Assembly (NCBI RefSeq): GCF_018918075.1
Contig: NZ_JAHLPW010000004.1
Location: 62,001 to 126,000, forward strand
Length of the DNA: 64,000 nt
Source: Virgibacillus sp. MSJ-26
GTDB taxonomy: Bacteria > Bacillota > Bacilli > Bacillales > Amphibacillaceae
Direction: 5' to 3'
The translations under genes were made by a program, and so were the position numbers. This document shows, piece by piece, positions 1 through 8,957 of this stretch. Position 1 is the stretch's first letter, and each line of letters opens with the position of its first letter. The notes under the pieces were generated by a model, which was not told the DNA's origin, did no database searches, and saw only the letters and a program-made list of their open reading frames with translations.

Positions 1-447
1 GTCAATCGATTTATAAAAAAATTGAACAATCAACCTACAAACCTAAACAGAAGGCGAACAAAACTAGCTAATCAACTCACTGACCTTCATCTGACTGATT
101 CCTCTCATACACATCTACCTGAATATACATACGAAAAATTGAAAAAAGGAATAGTATGTAAAAATTGTTTTGCTTTTTATACATTAATCAGTAACTCAAA
201 TATTAAGTGCACATCATGCGGTACACAAGAGAAGATTCGAACTGCCATTTTACGAAATATAAAAGAATTGCATTTACTTTTTCCTAATCTAAAAATAACC
301 ACATCTCTTATACATGAATGGAGTGATGCAATAGCTTCTAAAAGAGTAATTAGAAATACATTACGAGATAATTTAACTCCCGTTGGAAACGGTAATAGCA
401 CTTATTATGTGTTTACAACAACTACTCCTACATTTATTTATACATAG
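1..447 (+). CDS. C-terminal part of a NERD-domain protein (5' end outside window)
   Basis: The frame is open from base 1 with no stop, so this is the tail of a longer gene and the TTG at 22 is probably internal. The visible part holds a zinc-ribbon-like pair of CxxC motifs (VCKNC and CTSCG), followed by a conserved-looking stretch ending LLFPNLKITTSLIHEW. That layout matches the C-terminus of Bacillus proteins that carry an N-terminal NERD nuclease-related domain. The nuclease-like half is not in the window, so activity cannot be judged. The last residues (rich in Thr and Tyr) look less conserved. The stop is TAG at 445-447. The family call rests on recall of the C-terminal pattern, not on the catalytic domain. 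Confidence 0.6.
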   Translation, partial: VNRFIKKLNNQPTNLNRRRTKLANQLTDLHLTDSSHTHLPEYTYEKLKKGIVCKNCFAFYTLISNSNIKCTSCGTQEKIRTAILRNIKELHLLFPNLKITTSLIHEWSDAIASKRVIRNTLRDNLTPVGNGNSTYYVFTTTTPTFIYT

Positions 448-564
448 ACTTGAATCTGCGAATAAGGAAAGGCAAGTTTTATATGATATAAAAACCCAAA
501 TCGCATGTCGTGTTACCCCTGAGCATGTTTCTTCATATTAGGCGGTACAAAGAATAGGGACGCG

Positions 565-650
565 TGCCCCCTAAGCGAGATTTTTACTCTAGGGGGCATT
601 AAGAATTGAAACCCGTTACCCTAAACGAGATTTTTCACACTAGGGGGCAC
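565..650. repeat. Two imperfect copies of a short hairpin element
   Basis: Copy 1 (565-599) and copy 2 (616-650) are 51 bases apart and share the core CGAGATTTTT followed by CTAGGGGGCA or a near match. Copy 1 folds by pairing TGCCCCCTA (565-573) with TAGGGGGCA (590-598). Copy 2 has lost part of the left arm (TTACCCTA). They lie in the 328-base gap between the NERD gene and ridA, which holds no credible gene. The role is unknown; this looks like a small dispersed repeat of Bacillaceae type. Confidence 0.6.
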
Positions 651-679
651 AATCAGCTAGCACTCCTCTTTTTTAATGC

Positions 680-716
680 AAACTAAAACCGAGTCATCTT
701 TCATAAGCTGACTCGG
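680..716 (-). terminator. Terminator of ridA
   Basis: Inverted repeat CCGAGTCA (689-696) / TGACTCGG (709-716). On the minus strand the hairpin is followed by TTTTAGTTT, as expected for a factor-independent terminator behind ridA. Confidence 0.7.
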
Positions 717-775
717 CTAAGTAAAAAAAGAAAAAGTTTAAAACAAAACGATCTACTATTATAGATAAAAACGAC

Positions 776-1153
776 CTATCCCGTATAAACAACAACATCC
801 ATCTCAACGAGGACGTCTTTAGGTAAGCGACTTACTTCAACAGTGGCGCGTGCTGGGTATGGTTTTTCTAAGTAACTGCCATAGATTTCATTGACAGTTG
901 CGAATGTGTCCATTGATTTCAAGTAAATGGTAAACTTAACAACCTGAGAAAAGTCTGTACCCGCTTCGCTTAAAATTGCTTTTAAATTTTCCAAAACTTG
1001 CTTCGTTTGGTTTTCTAGTCCGTCGGCAACCTCGCCATTTTCTGGATCCATCCCGATTTGACCTGATACGTAAATAAAATCACCTGCTTGGATAGCTTGT
1101 GAATATGGGCCGATTGCTGCTGGTGCATTTTTAGAGTGAATTTCTTTAACCAT
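776..1153 (-). CDS. ridA: RidA family imine/enamine deaminase
   Basis: A 125-residue protein of the YjgF/YER057c/UK114 (RidA) family. These small trimeric cytosolic enzymes hydrolyse reactive enamines and imines released by PLP enzymes such as threonine dehydratase. The family signature is clear: N-terminal APAAIGPYSQA, the FIYVSGQIG strand, and the C-terminal block PARATVEVSRLPKDVLVEMD with the conserved substrate-binding Arg at residue 102 and the conserved Glu at 117. Length is normal. The gene stands alone: a MATE gene lies upstream on the same strand and a terminator follows. It is not next to purR as yabJ is in B. subtilis, so it may be a second paralogue. Confidence 0.92.
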   Translation of the reverse strand: MVKEIHSKNAPAAIGPYSQAIQAGDFIYVSGQIGMDPENGEVADGLENQTKQVLENLKAILSEAGTDFSQVVKFTIYLKSMDTFATVNEIYGSYLEKPYPARATVEVSRLPKDVLVEMDVVVYTG

Positions 1154-1222
1154 AAATATGCTCCTCTCAAAATAATGTCATTCCTAATTCAATTTTAATA
1201 TACTTACTGCAAATATAACAAA

Positions 1223-2572
1223 TTAACTGCGACTCTTTTTAAATAATTCTTTTTCACGCCACTTACCATACCGGAAATACAGGAATGCTACTAAACTACT
1301 TATAATAAAACTGCTTCCCATTCCGATAGCTATGCCAATTTCCCCAGAAACAGTTGCGAAGAAAGCAGTTAAAGGATACCGTAAAATCCAAAATGAAATA
1401 ATATTTAAAATAAGTACTTGATACATGGCTCCAGAGGCACGGACAATCCCATTTAACACAAAATTAATTCCTAAAAACGGAAAACATAAAGCAATAATCT
1501 GTAAATACTGCGTCCCAAATGTCACGGCATTTTCCTCTTGGATAAACAGCCTGACACCATATTCAGCTACAAGCACAACAATAATTGCTATGGCACCCAT
1601 AATCGATAAATTATATAATACTGCATTCTTAGCGATTCTTTTCACACGATTCCAATTTCCAACACCGATATTTTGCCCGGCCATACTACTGACAGATGTT
1701 CCGAGCGCTTGTGCAGGAAGAGTGATTAGTTTATCAAGACGTTGGGCCGCCCCGAAACCACCAACAACGGCTCCACCAAAAGAGGTGACAACACTCATAA
1801 TCGCCGCAGAGCCAGCTGAAATAACAGCCATTTGCAAACCTGAAGGAATTCCGAGATTTAAAATCAAACCGACCTCTGATTTCGATGGCAATGTCGGCAT
1901 ACTAAAAGGCGCCAGCCGCTTGACTAACACATAAATAAAACCGTATAAAAAAGCGCTACCTTGAGAAATGACTGTCGCATAAGCTGCTCCTTTTATTCCA
2001 AGATTAAATACGGCTATAAATAAAGGATCGAGCACAATGTTTAAAAGAACCGCAATCGTTACAAAGCGCATTGGTGTCCGACTATCCCCAAGTGCTCTTA
2101 ATACTGTACTGATAAAATTGTACCCGAATAAAAATAGCATTCCTAAAAAGTTTATTTGGAGATAGTCCTTAGCGTTGGCCATTAAAGAATCAGGCGTGCC
2201 CATTAAATTTAATAAAAATTCTGAAAAGACAAACCCTAACATACCAAGTAATAGCGATAAACTCATCAATATGACGACAAACGCATTTAAATATCTTTTT
2301 AATCCCTCTTCATTTTTCTTCCCCTTTTGTTGAGAGAGAATCGTTAAGGCTGCGTTATTCATCCCAATCACAAATGATAGGACAGTAAAAATAATGGTGC
2401 TCGAGATGGCAACCGCGCCAAGTGCCTCCGCACCTAGCAAATTACCAATCCATAAACTATCCACAAATTGATAGGAAGTTTGCAGCAAATTTGTTAACAT
2501 GACCGGTGCCGAGAAAGCAATGAGTTGTTTTAAAATATTTCCTTGTGTAAAGTCATGCTGTTTTACTGCCAT
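1223..2572 (-). CDS. MATE family efflux transporter
   Basis: About 449 residues with twelve hydrophobic segments in two similar halves, each starting with a MatE-type block (PVMLTNLLQTSYQFVDSLWI near the N-terminus). The family exports drugs or cationic metabolites across the cytoplasmic membrane using Na+ or H+ gradients; the substrate cannot be read from sequence. Two starts are possible. The ATG at 2581 directly abuts the AAAGG, while the ATG at 2572 sits 8 bases after AAAGGA, so I chose 2572. It faces the regulator gene at 2886 across a 300-base gap with back-to-back promoter-like elements, which suggests that regulator may control it. Confidence 0.9.
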   Translation of the reverse strand: MAVKQHDFTQGNILKQLIAFSAPVMLTNLLQTSYQFVDSLWIGNLLGAEALGAVAISSTIIFTVLSFVIGMNNAALTILSQQKGKKNEEGLKRYLNAFVVILMSLSLLLGMLGFVFSEFLLNLMGTPDSLMANAKDYLQINFLGMLFLFGYNFISTVLRALGDSRTPMRFVTIAVLLNIVLDPLFIAVFNLGIKGAAYATVISQGSAFLYGFIYVLVKRLAPFSMPTLPSKSEVGLILNLGIPSGLQMAVISAGSAAIMSVVTSFGGAVVGGFGAAQRLDKLITLPAQALGTSVSSMAGQNIGVGNWNRVKRIAKNAVLYNLSIMGAIAIIVVLVAEYGVRLFIQEENAVTFGTQYLQIIALCFPFLGINFVLNGIVRASGAMYQVLILNIISFWILRYPLTAFFATVSGEIGIAIGMGSSFIISSLVAFLYFRYGKWREKELFKKSRS

Positions 2573-2686
2573 AACATTCATCCTTTATAGTTCATTTTTA
2601 ATAATTTATTATTCTAAGTTCAGGAGGACACCTTAGTAATTAGTCCATACTTCACTATAACACGTGACAATCCTACTTATTTACCA

Positions 2687-2749
2687 ATTGTTATTATAAC
2701 CTTCACAACTTAAGTTGACTGTTGTAAGAAAATTGCGTATAATAACAAT
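2687..2749. promoter_or_regulatory. Divergent promoter region with 12-bp inverted repeat over both -10 sites
   Basis: On the plus strand TTGACT (2715-2720), a 17-base spacer and TATAAT (2738-2743) make a near-consensus sigma-A promoter for the regulator gene, giving a leader of about 135 bases. On the minus strand a TATAAT lies at 2698-2693, with only a weak -35 match (CAGTCA), and would serve the MATE gene. Both -10 boxes sit inside a perfect inverted repeat: ATTGTTATTATA (2687-2698) and TATAATAACAAT (2738-2749). This could be an operator pair or a by-product of two similar -10 regions. Confidence 0.6.
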
Positions 2750-2829
2750 AATTATTTACCTTTAGGTTTGTGAATTAAAATCACATGCTAACATCATGAC
2801 TTTTAAAAACCACAGTATAGTTTACTAAT

Positions 2830-2844
2830 AATTATCAGAAAATA
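2830..2844 (+). promoter_or_regulatory. CodY-box-like sequence
   Basis: AATTATCAGAAAATA matches the CodY consensus AATTTTCWGAAAATT at 13 of 15 positions. It lies in the leader about 40 bases before the start codon of the regulator gene, where a bound repressor could block elongation. AT-rich DNA gives such matches by chance, so this is only a candidate. Confidence 0.35.
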
Positions 2845-2885
2845 GAAACTTTTTTAATGCATACTGATACTCAAGGGGGATAGCT

Positions 2886-4166
2886 ATGACTATTAAAATA
2901 GCAGTATTTGGTCGAAGTGAGTTAATAAATCGCATGCAAAACATAATAAACATTTCTGATGAATTTGAGATTTTAGCTTTTAAGTATTCTAAAATAAGGG
3001 AAGTGACTCATTTACTTAATCATGCTTTCACATGTGATGTATATGTATTTCTTGAACCCTTTGCCTATTTAACCGTAAAAAGTGAACTTGATAAAAAACG
3101 GGTACCTTCTTTATATATTTCAGTCGATGAATATATGATTTTAACATCCTTTTATCAATTAAGATTTTCGAACAAGCCAAAACTTAATCGCTTATCAATC
3201 GACGTTTCAAATGAGACACATCTTAATGAAGTATTAAATGAATTACACATTCATGAAAATGAAATTTATACATACAGCTATAACACTCTAAATAAAGAAC
3301 CCCCAAGTATTCAAGACATTTTTAACTTCCATCAAGAGTTATGGGAAAAAGGCAAAATTGATATGGTGTTGACTTCCATTAAAGATATGGAACAAAAACT
3401 TCAAACTATCGGGATTCCCGTAAGATCTATGCACATACCCCAATCAAACATAACAGAAGTCATTGAACAAGCAAAATCAATTATACTTTTAAACAAAAAC
3501 AAAAGTGCTCAAATTGTCGCTGGGCACATCAGCATAAAACATATTAAAGAAGATACTTATAAACAACAAGCCATCGACCATTTCCACCGAGTTTTACAAG
3601 AATTCAGCAAGAAAACACATACTTCCATTTTATCTTTGAAAGAAAACCATTTTATTTTATTCGGAACAAGAGGAATCCTTGATCACATTACAAACCATTA
3701 TCGTGACCTACCTTTACTGAAGCAGATCAAGGAATTTACAAGTTTGGAAGTCGATATCGGTTTTGGTTTCGGTTTAACTGCAAAGCAAGCAGAAGCGAAT
3801 GCTTTAATTGCTTTGGACAAATGTAGGGAGTCAGAGATTGGTCATTGTTATATCGTTAACGATCAACAAGAAATAATTGGACCTATTGGGGTTGAAAAAC
3901 AAATTGATGCCTCAGAATTATATCAAGCACTTATCCATAAAGCCCGCCTGAACAATGATTTATCCTATAATTTCATTGAGTTTATCACAACACGAAACAA
4001 TGAGCCGTTTTCGTCACATGATATTGCAACATTTTACCAAGTGACGAAGCGAAGTGCAGAGCGAACGGTTAACAAACTTCTCACCGGTGAAGTGATTAAA
4101 GTGGTTGGTGAAGAAAAACCATATCTACAAGGACGTCCAAGAAAACTGTTTCAAATTAATGTTTAA
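2886..4166 (+). CDS. Putative transcriptional regulator with degenerate GGDEF-like and C-terminal HTH regions
   Basis: A 426-residue soluble protein that I do not recognise as a named Bacillus regulator. The N-terminal 120 residues (starting IKIAVFGRSELINRMQNII) look like a receiver-like or Rossmann-type alpha/beta domain. The middle has a stretch DIGFGFGLTAKQAEANALIAL, which resembles the end of GGDEF or nucleotide-cyclase-like folds but lacks a GGDEF motif, so it is unlikely to make c-di-GMP. The last 70 residues read as a winged helix (HDIATFYQVTKRSAERTVNKL, then a basic GRPRKLF tail). The start follows AAGGGGGA. Divergent to the MATE exporter, which is its most plausible target. Function is inferred from architecture only. 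Confidence 0.6.
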   Translation: MTIKIAVFGRSELINRMQNIINISDEFEILAFKYSKIREVTHLLNHAFTCDVYVFLEPFAYLTVKSELDKKRVPSLYISVDEYMILTSFYQLRFSNKPKLNRLSIDVSNETHLNEVLNELHIHENEIYTYSYNTLNKEPPSIQDIFNFHQELWEKGKIDMVLTSIKDMEQKLQTIGIPVRSMHIPQSNITEVIEQAKSIILLNKNKSAQIVAGHISIKHIKEDTYKQQAIDHFHRVLQEFSKKTHTSILSLKENHFILFGTRGILDHITNHYRDLPLLKQIKEFTSLEVDIGFGFGLTAKQAEANALIALDKCRESEIGHCYIVNDQQEIIGPIGVEKQIDASELYQALIHKARLNNDLSYNFIEFITTRNNEPFSSHDIATFYQVTKRSAERTVNKLLTGEVIKVVGEEKPYLQGRPRKLFQINV

Positions 4167-4180
4167 CCATCAACCTTTAG

Positions 4181-4251
4181 CGTGTTAGCAATCACAAAAA
4201 CTAATAACACCGCCAGCTCTTCGTCTATGTTTCCAGCCGGCGGTGTTATTA
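4181..4251 (-). terminator. Terminator hairpin between convergent genes
   Basis: A 13-bp perfect stem, TAATAACACCGCC (4202-4214) / GGCGGTGTTATTA (4239-4251). The minus strand continues into GTTTTTG, so it mainly ends the helicase transcript; it may also slow transcription from the regulator side. Confidence 0.7.
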
Positions 4252-4258
4252 AAGGTTG

Positions 4259-7200
4259 TTAAATATTTAGTAATTCACGAACATCTTCTTCACTTAAACT
4301 CGACAGCATTGTCTCACCAGGTTGGATGACTTGGTCAATGAGTTCCCGTTTCCTCTGCTGCAATTCATAAATTTTTTCTTCAATCGTTCCTTCTGTAATC
4401 ATTCGAATGACTTGAACCACATTTTTTTGTCCAAAGCGATGGGCTCTCCCTGTTGCCTGGTCTTCAACTGCTGGATTCCACCATAAGTCATATAAAATGA
4501 CAGTGTCAGCTCCCGTAAGATTTAGGCCTGTTCCGCCAGCTTTTAATGATATAAGAAAGACGTCTTTTTCACCATTATTAAAGCGCTCACTCATTTTCAC
4601 TCGCTCTTCAGAAGGGGTTTGACCATGTAGGTAAAAGCTATCGATTCCCTCAGCTTCAAGCTTTCTTTGAATTATTTCATGCATACTCGTAAACTGGGAA
4701 AAGATTAACATACGCCCGCCGTTTTCACGGGTTTGTTCAATGGTTTCCATGAGTTGTTCCAGTTTTCCAGATTTACCGGCATAGTTTTCAATAAATAATG
4801 CTGGATGACAACATAATTGCCGTAAGCGTGTCAATCCGGCGAGAATTTTCATTCGATTTTGATTGAAACCACTTGTATGAATAGATTCCGTCGCTTCGTG
4901 TTGAAGTTTTTGCAAGTAACCGACATAAAGATCTTTTTGGTCTTTCGTCAGCTCAGATACATAAACAGATTCTATTTTATCTGGTAATTCGGTTAAAACG
5001 TCCTGCTTTAGACGTCTAAGAATAAACGGCTTTGTTATCGACGCTATTTTTTCATGAGATAATTGTTTGAATTTCTTTTGACTCGGCATTAAACCAGGTA
5101 AAACAACTTGGAAAATCGCCCATAATTCATCGATAGAATTTTCAATTGGTGTACCACTAAGAGCAAAGCGACGACTTGCCTTGACTCGGCGGATTGCTTT
5201 TGATGTTTTTGTAGCATAGTTTTTTATAAACTGGGCTTCATCTAAAATCATTGTTTGAAAATTAACGTCCACATAATGCTCAATGTCTTGCCTTAATGTA
5301 GCATAGGATGTTATCCAAACGTCGACCTCGCTCGATTCTTTAATTTTCTGCTCCCTTTCAAGTGGCGTCCCTCGTATAATTTCCACGCTTAAATCAGGCG
5401 CAAACTTTTCACATTCATTTTTCCAGTTATATACCACAGAAGATGGAACGATGATTAAATGTGGCATATCACTTGGTTCAGATAAAATATAAGCGATACT
5501 TTGTAGCGTTTTTCCGAGTCCCATATCGTCAGCTAAAATGCCCCCAAGATGATAATGGCTCAGTGATTTAAACCATTGGAATCCCGTCTCTTGATAACTT
5601 CTTAATGAAGCGTTCAAATTTTTTGGAATGTTATAGTGCTGAGCCTCGGGTGATTTCAATTGATTTAAGAGTTTTTCAAAAGAAGGATCGTACTTCTTCT
5701 TTGTATCAATAAGTTCATCAATCTGTGTACCACGATAAACTGGCATCTGAATATTGCCCTCTTGAACATCTAATTTATCAACTTCAAGGTCATCTAACAT
5801 TTGCTGAATTGAAGTGAATTCGTCATTTTCAAGCGACAATATTTCTCCACTATTTAGTCGATAATATCTTTTTCTTTCAATAACAGCGTTGATAATATCC
5901 GTCACTTCATCCTTGTTGACTCCTTCAATATCAAAACCTATCTCTAGTAAATTTGATGACGACTCAACTTGAACATTCGTACTTGGGGTAAGGTCGCGCT
6001 CGACAATCAGATTTTGAATCTCAGAAGTTAAATATAAATCAACATATTTATCCAACAAAGGCAAAATGTCGTATATAAAATGGTAAAGCGTTTCGTCATC
6101 AGCCTGAATATAAAGTTCTTTTCCGTTATAGTGAAAATTGGCATACTCAATTAAACCCATGATTTGTCGTTCTTTATCCGTATCACGGCTAATTAAATGA
6201 TCATGCTGTATACGACCATTAAATGGGCTGATTTTTTCAGTACCATAGTGATACGTCAAATCACCTATTAAATAGTCCTCTTTTATCTCCAAATATAATT
6301 TTGCTTGAAGTGGAACATCAATTATCTTTGATTCTACTTGTTGATCAATCGCCACTTCGCCCACTTCCTTCAATGAAGGAAGCACGTCAGATATAAATGT
6401 ATCAGCCTGACTCTTTTCGACTGGTAATTCTTGATGATTTTTGAGCAAAACCATTTGTTCTAAAATGGGGATTTGTTCTTTTCCCGGGAAATAAAACATC
6501 CCATCATGAAAAAGCAATTGATAAAGTTCAAAATAGACGACATCATCGGCACCATTTACTTTTAACATCAGATCATTTTCTTGATCTAATAATATCTCAA
6601 ATGTGAACGGTGAGCTACCTTCAGCTAGGAGAGGTTTCGCGTAAGTCCTCTTTTCTGCTTCGACAGTAAAATCGCGATCAACCAATCTTTCAAGTAAGTC
6701 GCGAACAATGATAGGTGGAATAACAATAAACCGACGCTCATTAGCATTTTTCCGTTGCGGATAAAAGGTATATCCTTGATAAACCTCTTCGTTACGGAAC
6801 ACTGAATAAAGCAACTCGAATATAGCTAGGTCTTGTTTGGATATATAATGATTCTCTGGTGAGAAGGTAAAGTTTTTAGTGAAAAAGTAATCATTATCTT
6901 CCAGGACACTTTCCAAAAATTCTTCAGCATCCCTAACGACATAGCATCGATTGACACCTGCTTTTAATTCTATCAGCAATTTATTATCGTATGACCACTT
7001 ACAATAATATTCGATATGAAGTGGATCTTTTTCTGATAAGAGTTCAACAACTGACTCTCCTTGCTTGATGGCACTGATTGTATTGATAAAGTGATTGGCT
7101 GCACGGTAGTTAAGTTTATGAGGTAGTGGTTGATTAGTTCCTTGAGCTTCTTTATCTTTAATTGCATATAAAGTAGCTGCAATATGTTTACATGTTTCAT

Positions 7201-7432
7201 ACGTATGAAAGGCGGGACAATCGCAGTACATTCCAATTGAACCCGACTCAAAGTGTTTCATGTCTAATTCAACAAAATAGGCTTCTGTCCCTTGTACCAT
7301 AGCTGTCCAAACTTGATGATTTATATCGTACAAAAGATCATTGACTCGGTTACGTTTATAATAGTCCAACCCTCTCCTGGAGATGTGAGCTGGAAATAAA
7401 TTTTGGATATTCACTTCACTCAAGTTTTTCAA
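4259..7432 (-). CDS. SWIM zinc finger SNF2-family helicase/ATPase
   Basis: A 1057-residue protein with an N-terminal SWIM finger (CDCPAF...CKHIA, about residues 70-85), a long middle region typical of the bacterial SNF2-associated segment, and a C-terminal SNF2 motor. The motor shows motif I DDMGLGKT (about 637), motif II LDEAQ (about 730), GTPIENS, and the helicase-C motifs SLKAGGTGLNLTGA and QATGRAHRFGQ near residue 1000. This is the domain order of the B. subtilis YwqA type. Such proteins are ATP-dependent double-strand DNA translocases; cellular roles are poorly defined. The start is a TTG preceded by AGGCAGG at 11 bases. Single gene with its own terminator. Confidence 0.93.
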   Translation of the reverse strand: MKNLSEVNIQNLFPAHISRRGLDYYKRNRVNDLLYDINHQVWTAMVQGTEAYFVELDMKHFESGSIGMYCDCPAFHTYETCKHIAATLYAIKDKEAQGTNQPLPHKLNYRAANHFINTISAIKQGESVVELLSEKDPLHIEYYCKWSYDNKLLIELKAGVNRCYVVRDAEEFLESVLEDNDYFFTKNFTFSPENHYISKQDLAIFELLYSVFRNEEVYQGYTFYPQRKNANERRFIVIPPIIVRDLLERLVDRDFTVEAEKRTYAKPLLAEGSSPFTFEILLDQENDLMLKVNGADDVVYFELYQLLFHDGMFYFPGKEQIPILEQMVLLKNHQELPVEKSQADTFISDVLPSLKEVGEVAIDQQVESKIIDVPLQAKLYLEIKEDYLIGDLTYHYGTEKISPFNGRIQHDHLISRDTDKERQIMGLIEYANFHYNGKELYIQADDETLYHFIYDILPLLDKYVDLYLTSEIQNLIVERDLTPSTNVQVESSSNLLEIGFDIEGVNKDEVTDIINAVIERKRYYRLNSGEILSLENDEFTSIQQMLDDLEVDKLDVQEGNIQMPVYRGTQIDELIDTKKKYDPSFEKLLNQLKSPEAQHYNIPKNLNASLRSYQETGFQWFKSLSHYHLGGILADDMGLGKTLQSIAYILSEPSDMPHLIIVPSSVVYNWKNECEKFAPDLSVEIIRGTPLEREQKIKESSEVDVWITSYATLRQDIEHYVDVNFQTMILDEAQFIKNYATKTSKAIRRVKASRRFALSGTPIENSIDELWAIFQVVLPGLMPSQKKFKQLSHEKIASITKPFILRRLKQDVLTELPDKIESVYVSELTKDQKDLYVGYLQKLQHEATESIHTSGFNQNRMKILAGLTRLRQLCCHPALFIENYAGKSGKLEQLMETIEQTRENGGRMLIFSQFTSMHEIIQRKLEAEGIDSFYLHGQTPSEERVKMSERFNNGEKDVFLISLKAGGTGLNLTGADTVILYDLWWNPAVEDQATGRAHRFGQKNVVQVIRMITEGTIEEKIYELQQRKRELIDQVIQPGETMLSSLSEEDVRELLNI

Positions 7433-7560
7433 CGTATTATTAACCTGCCTTTTAAAATATCAATACTCCTATTGTAAACGAATTACCCACATTTTTAAAC
7501 CAATGACTTTTTAATTGTTTCATTGAAATACTTTTATTAAGGACAGACATCTATTCAAAA

Positions 7561-8748
7561 TTAAATTTGTCTTCTACGGGTACGGAATAATAAGTAAATA
7601 TATAGCAGCATCGATAAAAAGACTGAACCCGCTGCTGTGGCATAGATTGAACCGTAACCAAATAAAAATGCTAACTGCCCGAAAGTCATAGCACCAACAC
7701 CGATTCCTAAATCGAAAAAGGAGAAAAAGGTCGCATTAGCCATACCTTTTCGGTTACTCGGTGCTTTTTCCACAGACCACGCTTGTAATGCTGGTTGGAC
7801 ACTACCGAATCCCAGTCCATATAAAGCAGCAGCAATTAACATAACCCCCATATTAGGAAGCCAGGATAATAAAATCATTGCAATGAATATCAGCAGAGCT
7901 CCTGGTAAAAAAACATAGATATGCCCTCGCAGATCATATATCCTGCCGGCAAATGTTCGTGAGATAATTAAAAATATAGCATAGACTAAAAAGTAAAATT
8001 CAATACCATGAATATTTTTTTCTATCGCATATAAGGGTAAATATGTGGCAATCCCACCAAATGTTACTGTAATAAAAAATAATAACATGGAAGGTTGAAG
8101 AGCTGTCTTTTCAAAAATATCAAATTTGACTGTAGTTGTTTTGTCCGGCAACTTTTCTACCTTACGATATTTGATTTGAGAGGCTAATAAAAAGGCAATC
8201 AGACCCAGTCCTGCACAAATCAAGAAAAGTTTGGAGAAAGAGATAACTCCAGCAAGACTTAGGCCAAGTGCAGGACCAAAAGCGAGTGCCATATTTCCAG
8301 ACAAGCCAAAATAGCCCATCCCTTCCCCACGTCGTTTCGGTGGAATTAAGTCTGTAGCAATCGTTCCTCCCGCTGTCGTTGAAAATCCCCAACCTGCACC
8401 TTGGACAAAACGAATAACAAATAAGAGAATAATGCTTCCTATAAATGCATATGCCCCAATAGATACGACAAATATCGATAAACCAGTCAAATAAACAAAA
8501 CCTCGTCCTCTCGACTCAAGGGCGTGACCCGCGTATGGACGTAGAAGTAAAGCGGAAAAAGTAAAAATTCCCACAACTATACCTATTAATTGATCGTTTC
8601 CACCGAGCTCCTTAACAAACAAAGGGATGGTTGGTAAGGTCATTTGAAAACCGAGAAACACAAAAAAATTAGCCATAAAAATAAGAACGAAATCCTTCGT
8701 CCAAATTTTATCGTCCCGTTCTACCTTTTTTGCCGCTTGTTCTTCCAT
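7561..8748 (-). CDS. MFS transporter
   Basis: A 395-residue, 12-helix major facilitator protein with a 20-residue polar N-terminus. Family signs are the loop 2-3 region (LRPYAGHALESRGRGFV), the helix-4 region RFVQGAGWGFSTTAGGTIATDL, and the central loop PPKRRGEGMGYFGL typical of drug:H+ antiporter-type members. The substrate cannot be predicted. Single gene between the helicase and the TauE-type exporter, on the same strand as both. No clear terminator was seen after it. Confidence 0.88.
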   Translation of the reverse strand: MEEQAAKKVERDDKIWTKDFVLIFMANFFVFLGFQMTLPTIPLFVKELGGNDQLIGIVVGIFTFSALLLRPYAGHALESRGRGFVYLTGLSIFVVSIGAYAFIGSIILLFVIRFVQGAGWGFSTTAGGTIATDLIPPKRRGEGMGYFGLSGNMALAFGPALGLSLAGVISFSKLFLICAGLGLIAFLLASQIKYRKVEKLPDKTTTVKFDIFEKTALQPSMLLFFITVTFGGIATYLPLYAIEKNIHGIEFYFLVYAIFLIISRTFAGRIYDLRGHIYVFLPGALLIFIAMILLSWLPNMGVMLIAAALYGLGFGSVQPALQAWSVEKAPSNRKGMANATFFSFFDLGIGVGAMTFGQLAFLFGYGSIYATAAGSVFLSMLLYIYLLFRTRRRQI

Positions 8749-8824
8749 CCAATCACCTTTCCTTTCGGTACTCGAAGTATATTATACAGCTAAATCGATA
8801 CGCACTATAGTTTTTTGCTTCATA

Positions 8825-8892
8825 GTAATGAATGTCTTCGCCCTCGGCTATGCGTCGTCGCTTCGATCTATGCGCCCGTCACTATAAGCTTA
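8825..8892. other. GC-rich intergenic segment of repeat-like character
   Basis: A GC-rich island in an AT-rich gap, with the heptamer CTATGCG twice (before CGTCGCTTC and before CCCG). It resembles short repeats seen between genes in Bacillaceae. No second full copy was found in this window, so repeat status is a guess. Confidence 0.3.
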
Positions 8893-8957
8893 ACCCCGTT
8901 CACCATTTTCTTATTCTATTGATGCGACAGTTGATATTAGTTGTATTCATCTATTTG

